Of a stretch of DNA of 64,000 bases, positions 17,991-26,897 are shown in pieces. A model generated the notes under the pieces. It worked only from the letters and a program-made list of their open reading frames with translations, had not been told where the DNA came from and did no database searches. The stretch's first letter is position 1. Every line of letters begins with the position of its first letter. Source of the DNA: an uncultured Cohaesibacter sp. (GTDB taxonomy: Bacteria; Pseudomonadota; Alphaproteobacteria; Rhizobiales; Cohaesibacteraceae); the NCBI RefSeq assembly GCF_963666525.1, contig NZ_OY762905.1:1780001-1844000 (forward strand), written 5' to 3'. The translations under genes were made by a program, and so were the position numbers.

Positions 17991-18010
17991 TTTCTTCCTC
18001 CCGTGCCCGA

Positions 18011-18904
18011 CTATTTGGCCTTGGTTTCAAGGCCAGACAGGACACGTACCTGTTCCAGAACTGCCGTCCAGTCCTGACGACCGCGTCCTGCGACACGGCT
18101 GATGTTGTAAAGTTCGCGCGATGCAGCTCCCATCGGCATGGGAACGCCGACCTGATTGGCCAGATCGAGCGCAATGCCCAGATCCTTGTGCGCCAGATCG
18201 ATCATGAATGCGGGTGACAGATCTCCGGCCAGCACCTTGTTGGGCCAGGTGGTCGTGAAATGCCCCTTGCCGGCGGGCGTGCCGCTCATCACCGACATTG
18301 CCGTATCGAACTCGAGTCCGATCTTCTCCGACAGGGCAATCGCCTCGGCGGACAAGGCATTGAGTGCAATGCTCATGTAGTTGTTGATGATCTTGACGCG
18401 GATCCCCTTGCCGGGCCCGCCGGCATCGACGGTTTCCGAGCCCATCAGATCGAACAGCGGCTGCGCCCGCGCGATCTGCGCCTTGGTGCCACCAGCCAGA
18501 ATCAGCAGCGTACCGGCCACCGCATGGTCAGACGTGCGCCCGACCGGCGCTTCCATCATCTCGATGCCCTTGGCCCCGAGGTCCCGGATCAGGGCATCGG
18601 TTTCCAGCGGATGGATGGTCGACATGTCGATCACCAGCGTATCCTTGGACAGAGCAGAGACAACCCCACCCTCTCCAAGCAACACGTCGCGCACCAGCGC
18701 ACCGTTGGGCAGCATCGTTATGACAAACGCGACCTCTGTTCCGGCCTCGGCCGCAGACGAACAGGCGATGGCCCCTTGCGCTGCCAGCTTGCCTACCGCA
18801 TCCTTGTTGATGTCAAAAACCTTGAGCTGATTGCCCCCTTTGATCAGATTGGCAGCCATTGCGGCGCCCATCTGCCCCAGACCGATAAAACCGACAGTCG
18901 TCAT
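18011..18904 (-). CDS. yihU: Sulfolactaldehyde reductase (YihU type)
   Basis: 297 aa, beta-hydroxyacid dehydrogenase family. N-terminal Rossmann motif [13 protein letters not shown], substrate-binding segment VGRTS with R123-T124-S125, catalytic K171 in KIINNY, and an all-helical C-terminal half. It tracks E. coli YihU closely as I remember it, including [23 protein letters not shown] and [20 protein letters not shown], far beyond general family similarity. YihU reduces sulfolactaldehyde with NADH to 2,3-dihydroxypropane-1-sulfonate, so this strain probably excretes DHPS and not sulfolactate. First gene of the minus-strand operon, divergent from the kinase gene. Confidence 0.93.
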   Translation of the reverse strand: MTTVGFIGLGQMGAAMAANLIKGGNQLKVFDINKDAVGKLAAQGAIACSSAAEAGTEVAFVITMLPNGALVRDVLLGEGGVVSALSKDTLVIDMSTIHPLETDALIRDLGAKGIEMMEAPVGRTSDHAVAGTLLILAGGTKAQIARAQPLFDLMGSETVDAGGPGKGIRVKIINNYMSIALNALSAEAIALSEKIGLEFDTAMSVMSGTPAGKGHFTTTWPNKVLAGDLSPAFMIDLAHKDLGIALDLANQVGVPMPMGAASRELYNISRVAGRGRQDWTAVLEQVRVLSGLETKAK

Positions 18905-19076
18905 TTTGGACCCTTTTGCTTGAGCGAATTTGATCGTAAATCAACATTTGCAGCAAAAAGAGACAAAATTCAACACAATTAAGTTGTTTTTTGATCGTTT
19001 CTGGTGATATTTTGGGGTCAAATCGGCAAAATCAGATGTAAGACGCTCAAATCGAGCACCAATCAAGGGAAGCAAA
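18905..19076. promoter_or_regulatory. Divergent control region between yihU- and yihV-type genes
   Basis: 172-bp AT-rich region carrying four copies of the regulon motif: TTGAGCGAATT (18920-18930) abutting TTTGATCGTAAAT (18929-18941), TTTGATCGTTTC (18990-19001), and an inverted ATTTGAGCGTCT (19041-19052). CAACATTTGCAG follows the second copy, matching the arrangement near 4480-4512. Probable binding region of the DeoR-type regulator controlling both directions. Confidence 0.65.
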
Positions 19077-19970
19077 ATGACTGTTGCATGTGTCGGCATC
19101 ACCGTTCTGGACCGTGTCTTCCGCGTTGAAACGTTGCCCAGCCACGGCGGGAAATTTGTGGCCAAGGACTATTTCGAAATCGGAGGTGGACCGGCAGCCA
19201 CGGCGGCTGTGGCCGTGAGCAGGCTCGGTCTTCCGGTGGAATTCATCGGTCGGGTGGGAAGCGACGATGTTGCCGGAGCCATCATGCGTGAATTCGACCA
19301 CTATGGCGTCGGGCATGAGTTCACCCGCATCATAGACAAGGCCACCTCCTCCTTTTCGGCCATTCTGGTGGACGACGCCGGCGAACGGATGATCATCAAC
19401 TATCAGGATTCAACCCTGAGCCGCTCGGCAGACTGGCTGGAGGCGGTGGACTTCTCACTATTTGAGACAGTGCTCTGTGATGTCCGCTGGCATGAGGGTG
19501 CAGCCTACGCGCTCAGAGAGGCCAAGACACTCGGAACCCCGAGCGTTCTGGATGCCGACATTACCCCACAGGACATCAGCGACCTCGTCGCCCTGGCAGA
19601 CCACGTGGCGTTTTCCGAACCCGGTCTGGCGAAATTCTCACACACAGATGACCTTTTGAGTGGATTACGCATTGCCCAGACCAGAACCGATGGTAAAGTC
19701 TACGTGACAGCCGGCGCCGAGGGCTGCTATTGGCTGGAGGAGGGCCAGCTGCAACACGCACCCGGCTTCAAGGTCGAGGTGCTGGACACCACCGGTGCCG
19801 GGGATGTGTTTCACGGAGCCTTTGCCTACGCACTGGCCAAGGGCATGGACACCGGGGCAACCGTCCGGTTCGCCAGCGCTGTCGCCGCGCTGAAATGCAC
19901 AAAGATGGGAGGACGAGAAGGCATTCCGGATCTGGACACCGTAACAGCCTTTCTCGCCAACAACAGTTGA
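19077..19970 (+). CDS. yihV: Sulfofructose kinase, PfkB family (YihV type)
   Basis: 297 aa ribokinase-fold sugar kinase. PfkB signatures are GGGPAATAAVAVSRLG near residue 36 and the catalytic DTTGAGDVFHGAF near 236. It resembles E. coli YihV throughout as I remember it, and the three residues I recall as binding the sulfonate of sulfofructose are kept: K26 (GGKFV), N108 (IINYQ) and R137 (DVRWHEG). It should phosphorylate 6-deoxy-6-sulfofructose at C1 using ATP. It starts the plus-strand pair with the regulator gene 68 bp downstream. GGGAAGCAAA precedes the ATG. Confidence 0.93.
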   Translation: MTVACVGITVLDRVFRVETLPSHGGKFVAKDYFEIGGGPAATAAVAVSRLGLPVEFIGRVGSDDVAGAIMREFDHYGVGHEFTRIIDKATSSFSAILVDDAGERMIINYQDSTLSRSADWLEAVDFSLFETVLCDVRWHEGAAYALREAKTLGTPSVLDADITPQDISDLVALADHVAFSEPGLAKFSHTDDLLSGLRIAQTRTDGKVYVTAGAEGCYWLEEGQLQHAPGFKVEVLDTTGAGDVFHGAFAYALAKGMDTGATVRFASAVAALKCTKMGGREGIPDLDTVTAFLANNS

Positions 19971-20038
19971 AGAAAATCACGCGACCCGGCCTTTCCCGCA
20001 AGCCACGGATCGCCAGTTGGAAACGAGAAAGAAGCCTC

Positions 20039-20815
20039 ATGCCGGAAGCAGTCATCGTCGGAAACCCTCGCCAGGACAGGCTTCTCAAGGAAGTGAACGA
20101 GCGGGGCTACATCAGTGTCGAGGAGCTAACCGAACTGCTTGATGTCTCGGCACAGACCATCCGCCGCGACATCAAGAAGCTGAGCGACCAGAAACTGCTC
20201 ATCCGACACCATGGCGGCGCGGCGCGCAGCTCGAGCGTGATCAACCTCGACTATGCGGTCCGCCAGAATTCCGAGACCGAGGAAAAGGAAGCGATCGGCG
20301 AAGCCATTGCCGCCCAGATCCCCGACAACAGCTCTATCTTCATTTCCATCGGCACGACAACCGAAACCATCGCCAAGCATCTGCTGCAGAAGCGCGGATT
20401 GCAGATCATCACCAACAGCCTGCGGGTTGCCAGCGTGCTGTATCAGAACCCCGATTTCAACGTGATGGTCCCCTGCGGCAAGCTGCGCAGCACCAACGGC
20501 GGCATTCTCGGCTCGACTGCGCTCGACTTCATCAACCACTTCCGGGTTGATTTCCTGATCACCAGTTGCGGCTCCATCGACAGCGACGGCACTCTGCTGG
20601 ACTATGAGTTCAACGAAGTGATCATGGTGCAGAGCATGATGAAGACGGCCCGCAAGACCTTCATCGCAGCGGATTCAACCAAATTCACCACCACGGCCAC
20701 AGTCGAGATGGGCCACATCAAGAATATCACGGCGCTGTTCACCGACGCCCAGCCACCAGCCGACATCCGCATGCAGCTCGAGCTCAACGGCGTCAAGCTT
20801 TTCGTGGTACACTGA
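20039..20815 (+). CDS. yihW: DeoR-family regulator of sulfoquinovose catabolism (YihW/CsqR type)
   Basis: 258 aa. N-terminal DeoR helix-turn-helix (residues about 8-62; YISVEELTELLDVSAQTIRRDIKKL) and a C-terminal sugar-phosphate-sensing domain with IGTTTETIAKHL and ITNSLRVA. The GNPRQDRLL opening and RHHGGAARSSSVIN segment match E. coli YihW as I remember it. YihW represses the SQ genes and is released by SQ or SQ-glycerol. Here it probably binds the TTTGAKCGTWWW-like repeats in three control regions. The frame is open upstream, overlapping the kinase gene, but the conserved start is the ATG at 20039; the RBS is weak. Confidence 0.92.
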   Translation: MPEAVIVGNPRQDRLLKEVNERGYISVEELTELLDVSAQTIRRDIKKLSDQKLLIRHHGGAARSSSVINLDYAVRQNSETEEKEAIGEAIAAQIPDNSSIFISIGTTTETIAKHLLQKRGLQIITNSLRVASVLYQNPDFNVMVPCGKLRSTNGGILGSTALDFINHFRVDFLITSCGSIDSDGTLLDYEFNEVIMVQSMMKTARKTFIAADSTKFTTTATVEMGHIKNITALFTDAQPPADIRMQLELNGVKLFVVH

Positions 20816-21116
20816 CCCCCAGTTACGGCAACCACAAGAATAGTCGCGCCCGATCCGGCACAGATTGCGCCGGATTGCCCGGCGTCTCTCCGCCTCCCCC
20901 ACCGAGCGGCGTCCGCAAAAAGCAATCCCGGATCACCGTTGCAACAAAACACAACCGTCTCTATAGATAGAAACTAGTACGTAATTCCTTAGAGATGTAT
21001 TCTTTTCCCGCGACCTGATCTAGATCTAGGTAAACGGTGGGAAATCCTGTTAGGCAATGGCGTGACAAACGTGGCGCAAAAGAGTGATCGGGAGCTTGGG
21101 TTTTCCTCGTTTCAGC
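20816..21116. other. 301-bp intergenic region before the two-component system
   Basis: Separates the SQ regulator from the LytTR gene. It contains a weak inverted repeat ATCCGGC/GCCGGAT (20853-20859 and 20869-20875) without T-tail, an AT-rich patch around 20955-21000 and a small palindrome GATCTAGATC near 21018-21027. No gene seen. Confidence 0.35.
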
Positions 21117-21914
21117 ATGCAAATCAGATGTTTGATCGTAGATGATGAGAAACCCGCGCGGGACGAGCTGAGCTATCTGCTGTCCAGCCAGCGCGACATT
21201 GACATCATCGCCCAGGCCGAGACAGCCCAACAGGCCATTGACCTCTGCCTCGCCCATGAGCCGGATCTTGTCTTTCTCGACATCCAGATGGTCGGCCAGA
21301 ATGGCTTTGACGTCATCCGAAGTCTGGTCACCCGTAGTGACGATCCGCCGATTTTCGTTTTTGTGACGGCCTATGATTCCTATGCAGTCGAGGCGTTCGA
21401 AGCCAGCGCCATGGACTATATTCTCAAGCCCGCCTCGGCCGGGCGACTGGCCACAACGCTGGATCGGGTGCGCAAGACGCTGGCCGAAACCAGGGATCCG
21501 CTGAAAAGCAGACTGGAAACCCTGTTGAGCGAAGTCGCCAAAAAAACCGAGCTTGGCCACAAGTCCGGGCCCGTCCATACCAAGATTTCCGTGATCATCA
21601 ATGGCCGCATCCGGCTGATGGATCCGGACGACATCATCTATTGCGACTGTGATGACAATCGTATCTTTGCCCATTCGTTCGACGCGACCATGCCGGTCTA
21701 TGGCATATCCAGCATGGACAGGATGGAGGAGCATCTTGCCGGAACAGGCTTTTTCCGGGCCCACCGCTCGACGTTGGTCAATCTCGATGCGATTTCGGAA
21801 TTCAGTCCGTGGTTCAATGGCAAATACAGCCTGACGATGAATGACAACAAGAAAAGCGAGCTGACAGTGAGCCGGTCGCGCGTCAAGGATTTCAAGCTGC
21901 GCCTTGGTCTGTGA
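21117..21914 (+). CDS. LytTR-family response regulator (BtsR/LytR-like)
   Basis: 265 aa. Receiver domain (residues 1-120) with phosphoacceptor D55 in LVFLDIQMVGQNG, the DDE pocket at 9-11, and KP in YILKPAS; C-terminal LytTR DNA-binding domain (about 160-265; GFFRAHRSTLVNL). Partner of the histidine kinase 67 bp downstream. In E. coli the homologous BtsR responds to extracellular pyruvate and switches on a CstA-family transporter, and such a transporter follows here. ATG at 21117 is the natural domain start; an in-frame GTG at 21084 would add 11 residues. Confidence 0.9.
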   Translation: MQIRCLIVDDEKPARDELSYLLSSQRDIDIIAQAETAQQAIDLCLAHEPDLVFLDIQMVGQNGFDVIRSLVTRSDDPPIFVFVTAYDSYAVEAFEASAMDYILKPASAGRLATTLDRVRKTLAETRDPLKSRLETLLSEVAKKTELGHKSGPVHTKISVIINGRIRLMDPDDIIYCDCDDNRIFAHSFDATMPVYGISSMDRMEEHLAGTGFFRAHRSTLVNLDAISEFSPWFNGKYSLTMNDNKKSELTVSRSRVKDFKLRLGL

Positions 21915-21981
21915 CGCGCCGGAGACGCCGGTAAACCTGCACCTGCTGCATGGCATGACTTTGAGGGGGAGTTGAAGTCAG

Positions 21982-23700
21982 ATGTCGATTATTGCCTTGA
22001 TGGCCTTTTTGCTCAAACAGGTCGCCCTGCTGGTTGCAGGGGCCTTTGTGCTGCTGACGCTATCGCCAGTGCAGGAAATCAACTTTCGGCAGAACAGCAT
22101 TTTCAATCGACTGGCGCTGATTGTCTTCTTCGGCCTGCTGGGCATCCTCGGCACCTATGGCGGCAACGAGATCTTCAACTCCTTCGCCAACCTGCGCGCC
22201 ATGGCCGTCATCACCGCCGGTCTGTTCGGCGGGCCGGTTGTCGGGCTTGGAGCAGGCCTCATCGCGGGTGGACATCGCTTCCTCATCGACCCGTGGGGTT
22301 TCTCGGCGCTCGCCTGTGCGCTCGCCACCATCACCGAAGGCCTTCTGGCCGGCTGGCTGCAACCCCGGCTCAAGGAACGCGCCATGGACTGGAGCGTTGC
22401 CTTTTTCCTCACCATCATCGGCGAGACCATGCACATGGGCATGGTCCTGTTGCTGTCCCGCCCGTTTGACGATGCGCTCGCCCTCGTCCGCGTCATCATG
22501 GTGCCCATGCTCATCGGCAACTCGCTCGGCACCGTGTTGTTCATCCATATTCTCAACACGATCAAGGGCCTGCGTGAGCGCAAGGCCTCCGACCATACCC
22601 AGAAGATCTTCGAGATCGCCAACAGCACCGTGGCCCATCTGCGCTCCGGGCTGAACAGGGACAGTGCCCAGGCCATGGCGCAGATCATTCTGGAAAAGTT
22701 GCCGGTTGCCGCCGTTTCCGTGACCAATGCTGCAACGGTCATCGGCCATGCCGGAGAAGGCGCAGACCACCACCTGCCCGGCGCCCCCTTTGTCACCAAG
22801 GCCACCTTCCGGGTCATCAAGACCGGTGAAGCCATCTTCCTCAAGGAGCCACGGCTGATCGGCTGCAGCGACCCGCATTGCCCGTTCACCTCGGCCATCA
22901 TCGTACCGCTCAAGAAGAATGATTCGATTGTCGGCACGCTGAAATTTTACGGGTCGGCCAATCACGAGCTGAATTCGGTGCTGTTCGAACTTGCCAAGGG
23001 GCTGACGGATCTTTTCTCCATCCAGCTTGAGCTGCAGGACATCCAGGTCAAGGACCGTCTGCTCGCGCACGCGGAAATCCGCCACCTGCAGGCCCAGATC
23101 AACCCCCATTTCCTGTTCAACTCGCTCAACACCATTGCCTCTTTCTGTCGGACAGCGCCGGACAGGGCGCGCGACCTGATTCTCGATCTCTCCCTCTATA
23201 TGCGCAAGAATCTCGATTCCAGCCGCGGCTTCATCCGCCTGTCGGACGAGCTGGACCAGATCAATTCCTATCTGGCCATCGAGAAGGCGCGATTCGGCGA
23301 ACGCATTCAGGTCAGGCTCGATATCGAGGACGGCTGCGAGGACTGGCCCATCCCCTCGCTCATCATCCAGCCACTGGTGGAAAATGCCGTCAAGCACGGG
23401 CTCAAGGAACGGCCGGGCGCAGGCATCGTCGGCCTGAAGATCCAGCGCGACCAGAACCAACTCAATGTAGCGGTCTATGATGACGGCGTCGGCATTCCGG
23501 ACAATATCCTTGTCTCCCTGCTCGAAAAGCGTCAGATCGAATCGCATTCGGAAGGCATCGGCCTGCGCAATTCCAATCTTCGGCTCGAGCATATCTATGG
23601 CCCGGAACACGCCATGCATATTTCGACGACCCGGAACAAGGGCACCCACATCAGCTTCTCGATTCCGAATCGGCAGGAACTGCTGCCAAAGGCCTCCTGA
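21982..23700 (+). CDS. LytS/BtsS-like sensor histidine kinase
   Basis: 572 aa. N-terminal 5TMR-LYT membrane sensor (about six helices to residue 195, with AVITAGLFGGPVVGLGAGLIAG typical of LytS), a GAF-like segment (about 210-345) with a Cys pair in GCSDPHCP, then a His_kinase domain with the phosphorylated His in AQINPHFLFNSLNT and an ATPase domain (VENAVKHGL, DDGVGIP, SEGIGLRN). This is the BtsS/YehU and LytS layout. With the upstream regulator and downstream cstA-type gene it probably senses extracellular pyruvate or a related metabolite; the ligand is inferred from that synteny. Confidence 0.9.
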   Translation: MSIIALMAFLLKQVALLVAGAFVLLTLSPVQEINFRQNSIFNRLALIVFFGLLGILGTYGGNEIFNSFANLRAMAVITAGLFGGPVVGLGAGLIAGGHRFLIDPWGFSALACALATITEGLLAGWLQPRLKERAMDWSVAFFLTIIGETMHMGMVLLLSRPFDDALALVRVIMVPMLIGNSLGTVLFIHILNTIKGLRERKASDHTQKIFEIANSTVAHLRSGLNRDSAQAMAQIILEKLPVAAVSVTNAATVIGHAGEGADHHLPGAPFVTKATFRVIKTGEAIFLKEPRLIGCSDPHCPFTSAIIVPLKKNDSIVGTLKFYGSANHELNSVLFELAKGLTDLFSIQLELQDIQVKDRLLAHAEIRHLQAQINPHFLFNSLNTIASFCRTAPDRARDLILDLSLYMRKNLDSSRGFIRLSDELDQINSYLAIEKARFGERIQVRLDIEDGCEDWPIPSLIIQPLVENAVKHGLKERPGAGIVGLKIQRDQNQLNVAVYDDGVGIPDNILVSLLEKRQIESHSEGIGLRNSNLRLEHIYGPEHAMHISTTRNKGTHISFSIPNRQELLPKAS

Positions 23701-23944
23701 ACCAGCCAGCCAATCGCCCGGCAACATCTCTTTGCCTGCATCGCGACGCAAGGCCGTCTGCCAATGCGTCTGAGCATCATGATTCGGCATTTCACGGTTG
23801 ACCGCCATGCAGTTCAACCGCGCGCCAATGCATTTCGCAGCCCCAAAGCGCTCTCCCAGTCGCATTCCTTTGGCCCTTCAGACATTATTAACTAGGCTCC
23901 CGAGCTGGGGAAACACTGAACTATCCCGGTTAAGGAGGAACGGT
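23701..23944 (+). promoter_or_regulatory. Upstream region of the cstA/btsT-type gene with possible LytTR sites
   Basis: 244-bp leader. GGCATTTCAC at 23786-23795 and GCATTTCGC at 23830-23838 resemble the GGCATTTCAT half-site I remember for E. coli LytTR regulator YpdB, but the spacing is about 43 bp, not the usual two helical turns. Two ACCGC elements at 23801 and 23817 are also noted. It ends in a strong TAAGGAGG ribosome-binding site. Which sites are used is uncertain. Confidence 0.3.
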
Positions 23945-25375
23945 ATGTTATATTTCTTGCTTTGCCTTGCGCTGCTGGTGCTCGGCTATTTCACCTACGG
24001 AGCCTTTGTCGAAAAGGTCTTCGGAGCCAATTCCGAAAAGAAAACACCTTGCTGGGACAAGGAAGACGGCGTTGATTACATCAACATGCCTACCTGGAAA
24101 GTCTTCTTCATCCAGTTGCTCGACATCGCCGGTCTGGGCCCGATCTTCGGCCCGATCCTGGGCGCTCTCTATGGCCCGCAGGCCCTTCTCTGGATCGTGG
24201 CTGGCAGCATTCTGGCTGGCGGTGTTCATGACTATTTCTCAGGCATGCTCTCGGTGCGTAGCGGCGGCAAATCCATTCCGGAAGTCGTCGGCGACGAAAT
24301 GGGCTCCTTCGCCCGCCAGACCATGCGCGTCTTTTCCGTGATCCTGCTTGTGCTGGTTGGCGTGGTCTTCATTTCCGGCCCGGCAGCCCTGTTGCGCAAC
24401 ATCACCGGCATCAACATGCAGCTGCTGATCGGCATCATCTTTGTCTATTATTTCGCAGCCACCATCCTGCCGATCGACAAGATCATTGGCCGGCTCTATC
24501 CGATTTTCGGCGCCCTGCTGCTGTTCATGACCATCGGCATCGTCTTTGGCCTGATCTATCATGGCTACGAATTCCTGCCGAACCGGGACCTGACCACCAA
24601 CGTTCATCCAAAGGATCTGCCACTGTTCCCGCTGCTCTTCATCACCCTGAGCTGTGGCGCGCTGAGTGGCTTCCATTCGACTCAGTCGCCGCTGATGGCC
24701 CGCTGCATGCGTAACGAAAAGAACGGTCGTCTGGTCTTCTACGGTGCCATGATTGCTGAAGGCGTCATCGGCCTGATCTGGGCAACCGCAGGCATGACCT
24801 TCTATCAGAGCCCCGAAGCCATGCAGGCTGTGATCGCTTCCGGTTCTCCGGCAGCCGTGGTCAACGAAGTGTCCACCACCCTGCTCGGCACTTTCGGCGG
24901 CTTCCTTGCCATTCTCGGCGTTGTCGTTCTGCCAATCACCAGCGGTGACACGGCTTTCCGGTCGACTCGCCTCATTCTGGCAGAAACCTTCAAGATGGAT
25001 CAGACCAAGATCGCTCGCCGCCTGATGATCGCACTTCCGCTGTTTGCAGTGGCTTTCGTCATCAGCCTCGTCGACTTCAACATCATCTGGCGGTATTTCG
25101 GCTGGTCGAACCAGATGCTCTCCATGCTGGTTCTCTGGAGCGCCGCCATCTGGCTGGCCCAGAAGGGCAAGCTGCACTGGATCGCAACCGTCCCGGCAAC
25201 CTTCATGACCGCAGTGGACGCAGCCTTCATCCTGCAGGCCCAGATCGGCTTCAATCTGCCCGCCAACATCTCCAACATTGTTGGCGTGATCATTGCCGCA
25301 GTATCGCTGATCGCCTTCCTGGTTCTGGTACGCCCAACAGCGGACACCTCCAAGACGGCAGAACCGGCTGAATAG
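23945..25375 (+). CDS. Carbon starvation protein CstA-family transporter (BtsT-like)
   Basis: 476 aa inner-membrane protein with about 12-13 helices. CstA hallmarks include DIAGLGPIFGPILGALYGP near residues 57-75, GGVHDYFSGMLSVRSGG near 95-111, and FHSTQSPLMARCM near 240. At about 480 aa it is the short CstA form, like CstA-type proteins of many alphaproteobacteria, and shorter than the ~700-aa E. coli CstA and BtsT. Those proteins import pyruvate (BtsT) or peptides/pyruvate (CstA) with protons. The neighbouring BtsSR-like pair favours pyruvate. ATG at 23945 has the excellent GGAGG upstream; the frame is open earlier but non-coding-like. Confidence 0.9.
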   Translation: MLYFLLCLALLVLGYFTYGAFVEKVFGANSEKKTPCWDKEDGVDYINMPTWKVFFIQLLDIAGLGPIFGPILGALYGPQALLWIVAGSILAGGVHDYFSGMLSVRSGGKSIPEVVGDEMGSFARQTMRVFSVILLVLVGVVFISGPAALLRNITGINMQLLIGIIFVYYFAATILPIDKIIGRLYPIFGALLLFMTIGIVFGLIYHGYEFLPNRDLTTNVHPKDLPLFPLLFITLSCGALSGFHSTQSPLMARCMRNEKNGRLVFYGAMIAEGVIGLIWATAGMTFYQSPEAMQAVIASGSPAAVVNEVSTTLLGTFGGFLAILGVVVLPITSGDTAFRSTRLILAETFKMDQTKIARRLMIALPLFAVAFVISLVDFNIIWRYFGWSNQMLSMLVLWSAAIWLAQKGKLHWIATVPATFMTAVDAAFILQAQIGFNLPANISNIVGVIIAAVSLIAFLVLVRPTADTSKTAEPAE

Positions 25376-25422
25376 GACGGCAGGAAAGCACAGCGGGCAT
25401 CGACCTGCACTGATACGAAAAG

Positions 25423-25454
25423 AAAGCCACGCCGACCATCATCGGCGTGGCTTT
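25423..25454. terminator. Bidirectional terminator between cstA and the next gene
   Basis: Perfect 13-bp stem AAAGCCACGCCGA/TCGGCGTGGCTTT with a 6-nt loop, followed by GTATTTT on the plus strand and preceded by an A-rich stretch, placed in the convergent gap. Confidence 0.85.
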
Positions 25455-25499
25455 GTATTTTCAGGCTCATGCGGCAGCGCCTCGCGCCGCGCCACGAGA

Positions 25500-26897
25500 T
25501 CAGGCGATCAGGAAGGCATAGACCAAAACCCAAACAGCCAGCAGCGAGACCGCAATGAGGAAATAGGATCGGTTCCAGACCCGCCCGACATCGACGGTGG
25601 GAATGCCGCCAAACCGGCCAATCAGGATGTTGGTTGCCGTAAAGGGCGACGTCAGCCCAGTGAGCGCCCAACCACACAGCATGGCCACGGCAAAGGCCGA
25701 GGGCGACAGACCGAACAGCGATGCATCGGGCAACAACGGGGCGACCAGCGACAGCGTGAGAATCGGATTCCCCCCCAACTGTCCCAGCACCGGCATGATC
25801 CACAACAGGGCAATCAGCAACACCCAGGCTGGCAACACGGTGAGGTCGATCCCGGCACTTGCCATCAGCGGTACCAGCACCGACGACCCGATGCCCCCGA
25901 TATAACCGGCACTCATTAGCAACAGCAGATCTGAACGGAAGGCGGGCAACTCCTTGTGCACATAATTGAGCATCCGCTCGCCGACGATCCGGGCGTCGCG
26001 CAGCTGGATATAGAGCCAGCCGATGGACAGAAGCGGCACGACCACCAGCACGATGCCGACGATCCGGATACCAAGCAGCATTTCAAGCGCCAGCACCGGC
26101 AGCAGGATGACGATCAACAGCACGGCAAGCGGCATCAGCACGGACCAGTGCAGGTCTGATTTCTGCCGCGTCGGTCGCGGGCCGGATCGGGCCAGCTTGG
26201 GTTTGAAAATAGTATCGAGCGCCCAGCCGGTTCCCAACAGAATGGCCGCACTGACCAACCCGGGCAAGGCGATCTCAAGCCAGGTGATGCCAGGAATGGT
26301 CGCCACCGCCATCGCCGTCGAAAAGGACATTGGCGACCATGGTAGAGCGGAAATGAAACCGCGCTGGATGGCGAGCAACATGCGTCGGCTACGGATCTGC
26401 CGAACCTCTTCATCAGGCTCCTCCTTGGTGCTGGCCAGCGCCAGCGTCCCAAGCAGCTGGATCGAGCCGAAGTTCAGAAGGAGTGCATAGATCTGGGTGC
26501 CGAAAGACAGTGAAATGTAGCGCCGACCGGGAGGCTGGGCGGCCAGAAAGCGCCCTGCCTTGCTCATCGCCTGCGAAGAGGCCGCCGCTTCGCGCAAGGC
26601 CGCCAGCGCACTGAAGAAGGACGCAAGGAACCCGGTCTTGGCAACGGCTTCCCAGAGGGCATCCTGCCAGTTGTCATTGATGAAGACCAGCGCCACGGTG
26701 AGAGCCAGACTGACCAGCAGGAAGATCTTGCCACCCCGTTTTGCCGTCATTGCCATCATGATGATCATTGGAACAAGACAGACTGTCAGCGGCAGCAAGA
26801 CCCACTTCATGCCGGTCCATTCGTACAAGACCTGCAACACAATCACGGCAATCACGACCCAGCCAAACAGCCGATCACCCAAACGCAAATCACTCAT
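25500..26897 (-). CDS. Polytopic membrane protein, ion-transporter-like, function unknown
   Basis: 465 aa with about 11-12 hydrophobic segments and two polar loops (about 95-175 and 230-250). The duplicated layout, with glycine-proline breaks such as LPWSPMSFSTAMAVATIPG near 195-213 and LGQLGGNPILTLSLVAPLLP near 380-400, suggests a member of the broad ArsB/NhaD/CitM-like transporter superfamily, but I recognise no specific family motif. The conserved-looking ATPFTATN-type segment LTSPFTATNILIG near 424-436 would be a substrate or ion-site candidate. Monocistronic. ATG at 26897; an upstream TTG codon is ignored. Confidence 0.7.
   Translation of the reverse strand: MSDLRLGDRLFGWVVIAVIVLQVLYEWTGMKWVLLPLTVCLVPMIIMMAMTAKRGGKIFLLVSLALTVALVFINDNWQDALWEAVAKTGFLASFFSALAALREAAASSQAMSKAGRFLAAQPPGRRYISLSFGTQIYALLLNFGSIQLLGTLALASTKEEPDEEVRQIRSRRMLLAIQRGFISALPWSPMSFSTAMAVATIPGITWLEIALPGLVSAAILLGTGWALDTIFKPKLARSGPRPTRQKSDLHWSVLMPLAVLLIVILLPVLALEMLLGIRIVGIVLVVVPLLSIGWLYIQLRDARIVGERMLNYVHKELPAFRSDLLLLMSAGYIGGIGSSVLVPLMASAGIDLTVLPAWVLLIALLWIMPVLGQLGGNPILTLSLVAPLLPDASLFGLSPSAFAVAMLCGWALTGLTSPFTATNILIGRFGGIPTVDVGRVWNRSYFLIAVSLLAVWVLVYAFLIA

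Noticed and set aside
18011-18904. Reductase as 3-hydroxyisobutyrate or tartronate semialdehyde dehydrogenase
   Set aside because: Family fold is shared, but sequence tracks YihU closely over its full length and it is operonic with SQ genes.
22060-23865. 601-residue antisense frame over the sensor kinase
   Set aside because: Long only because of GC-rich third positions on the coding strand; kinase motifs on the plus strand are intact.
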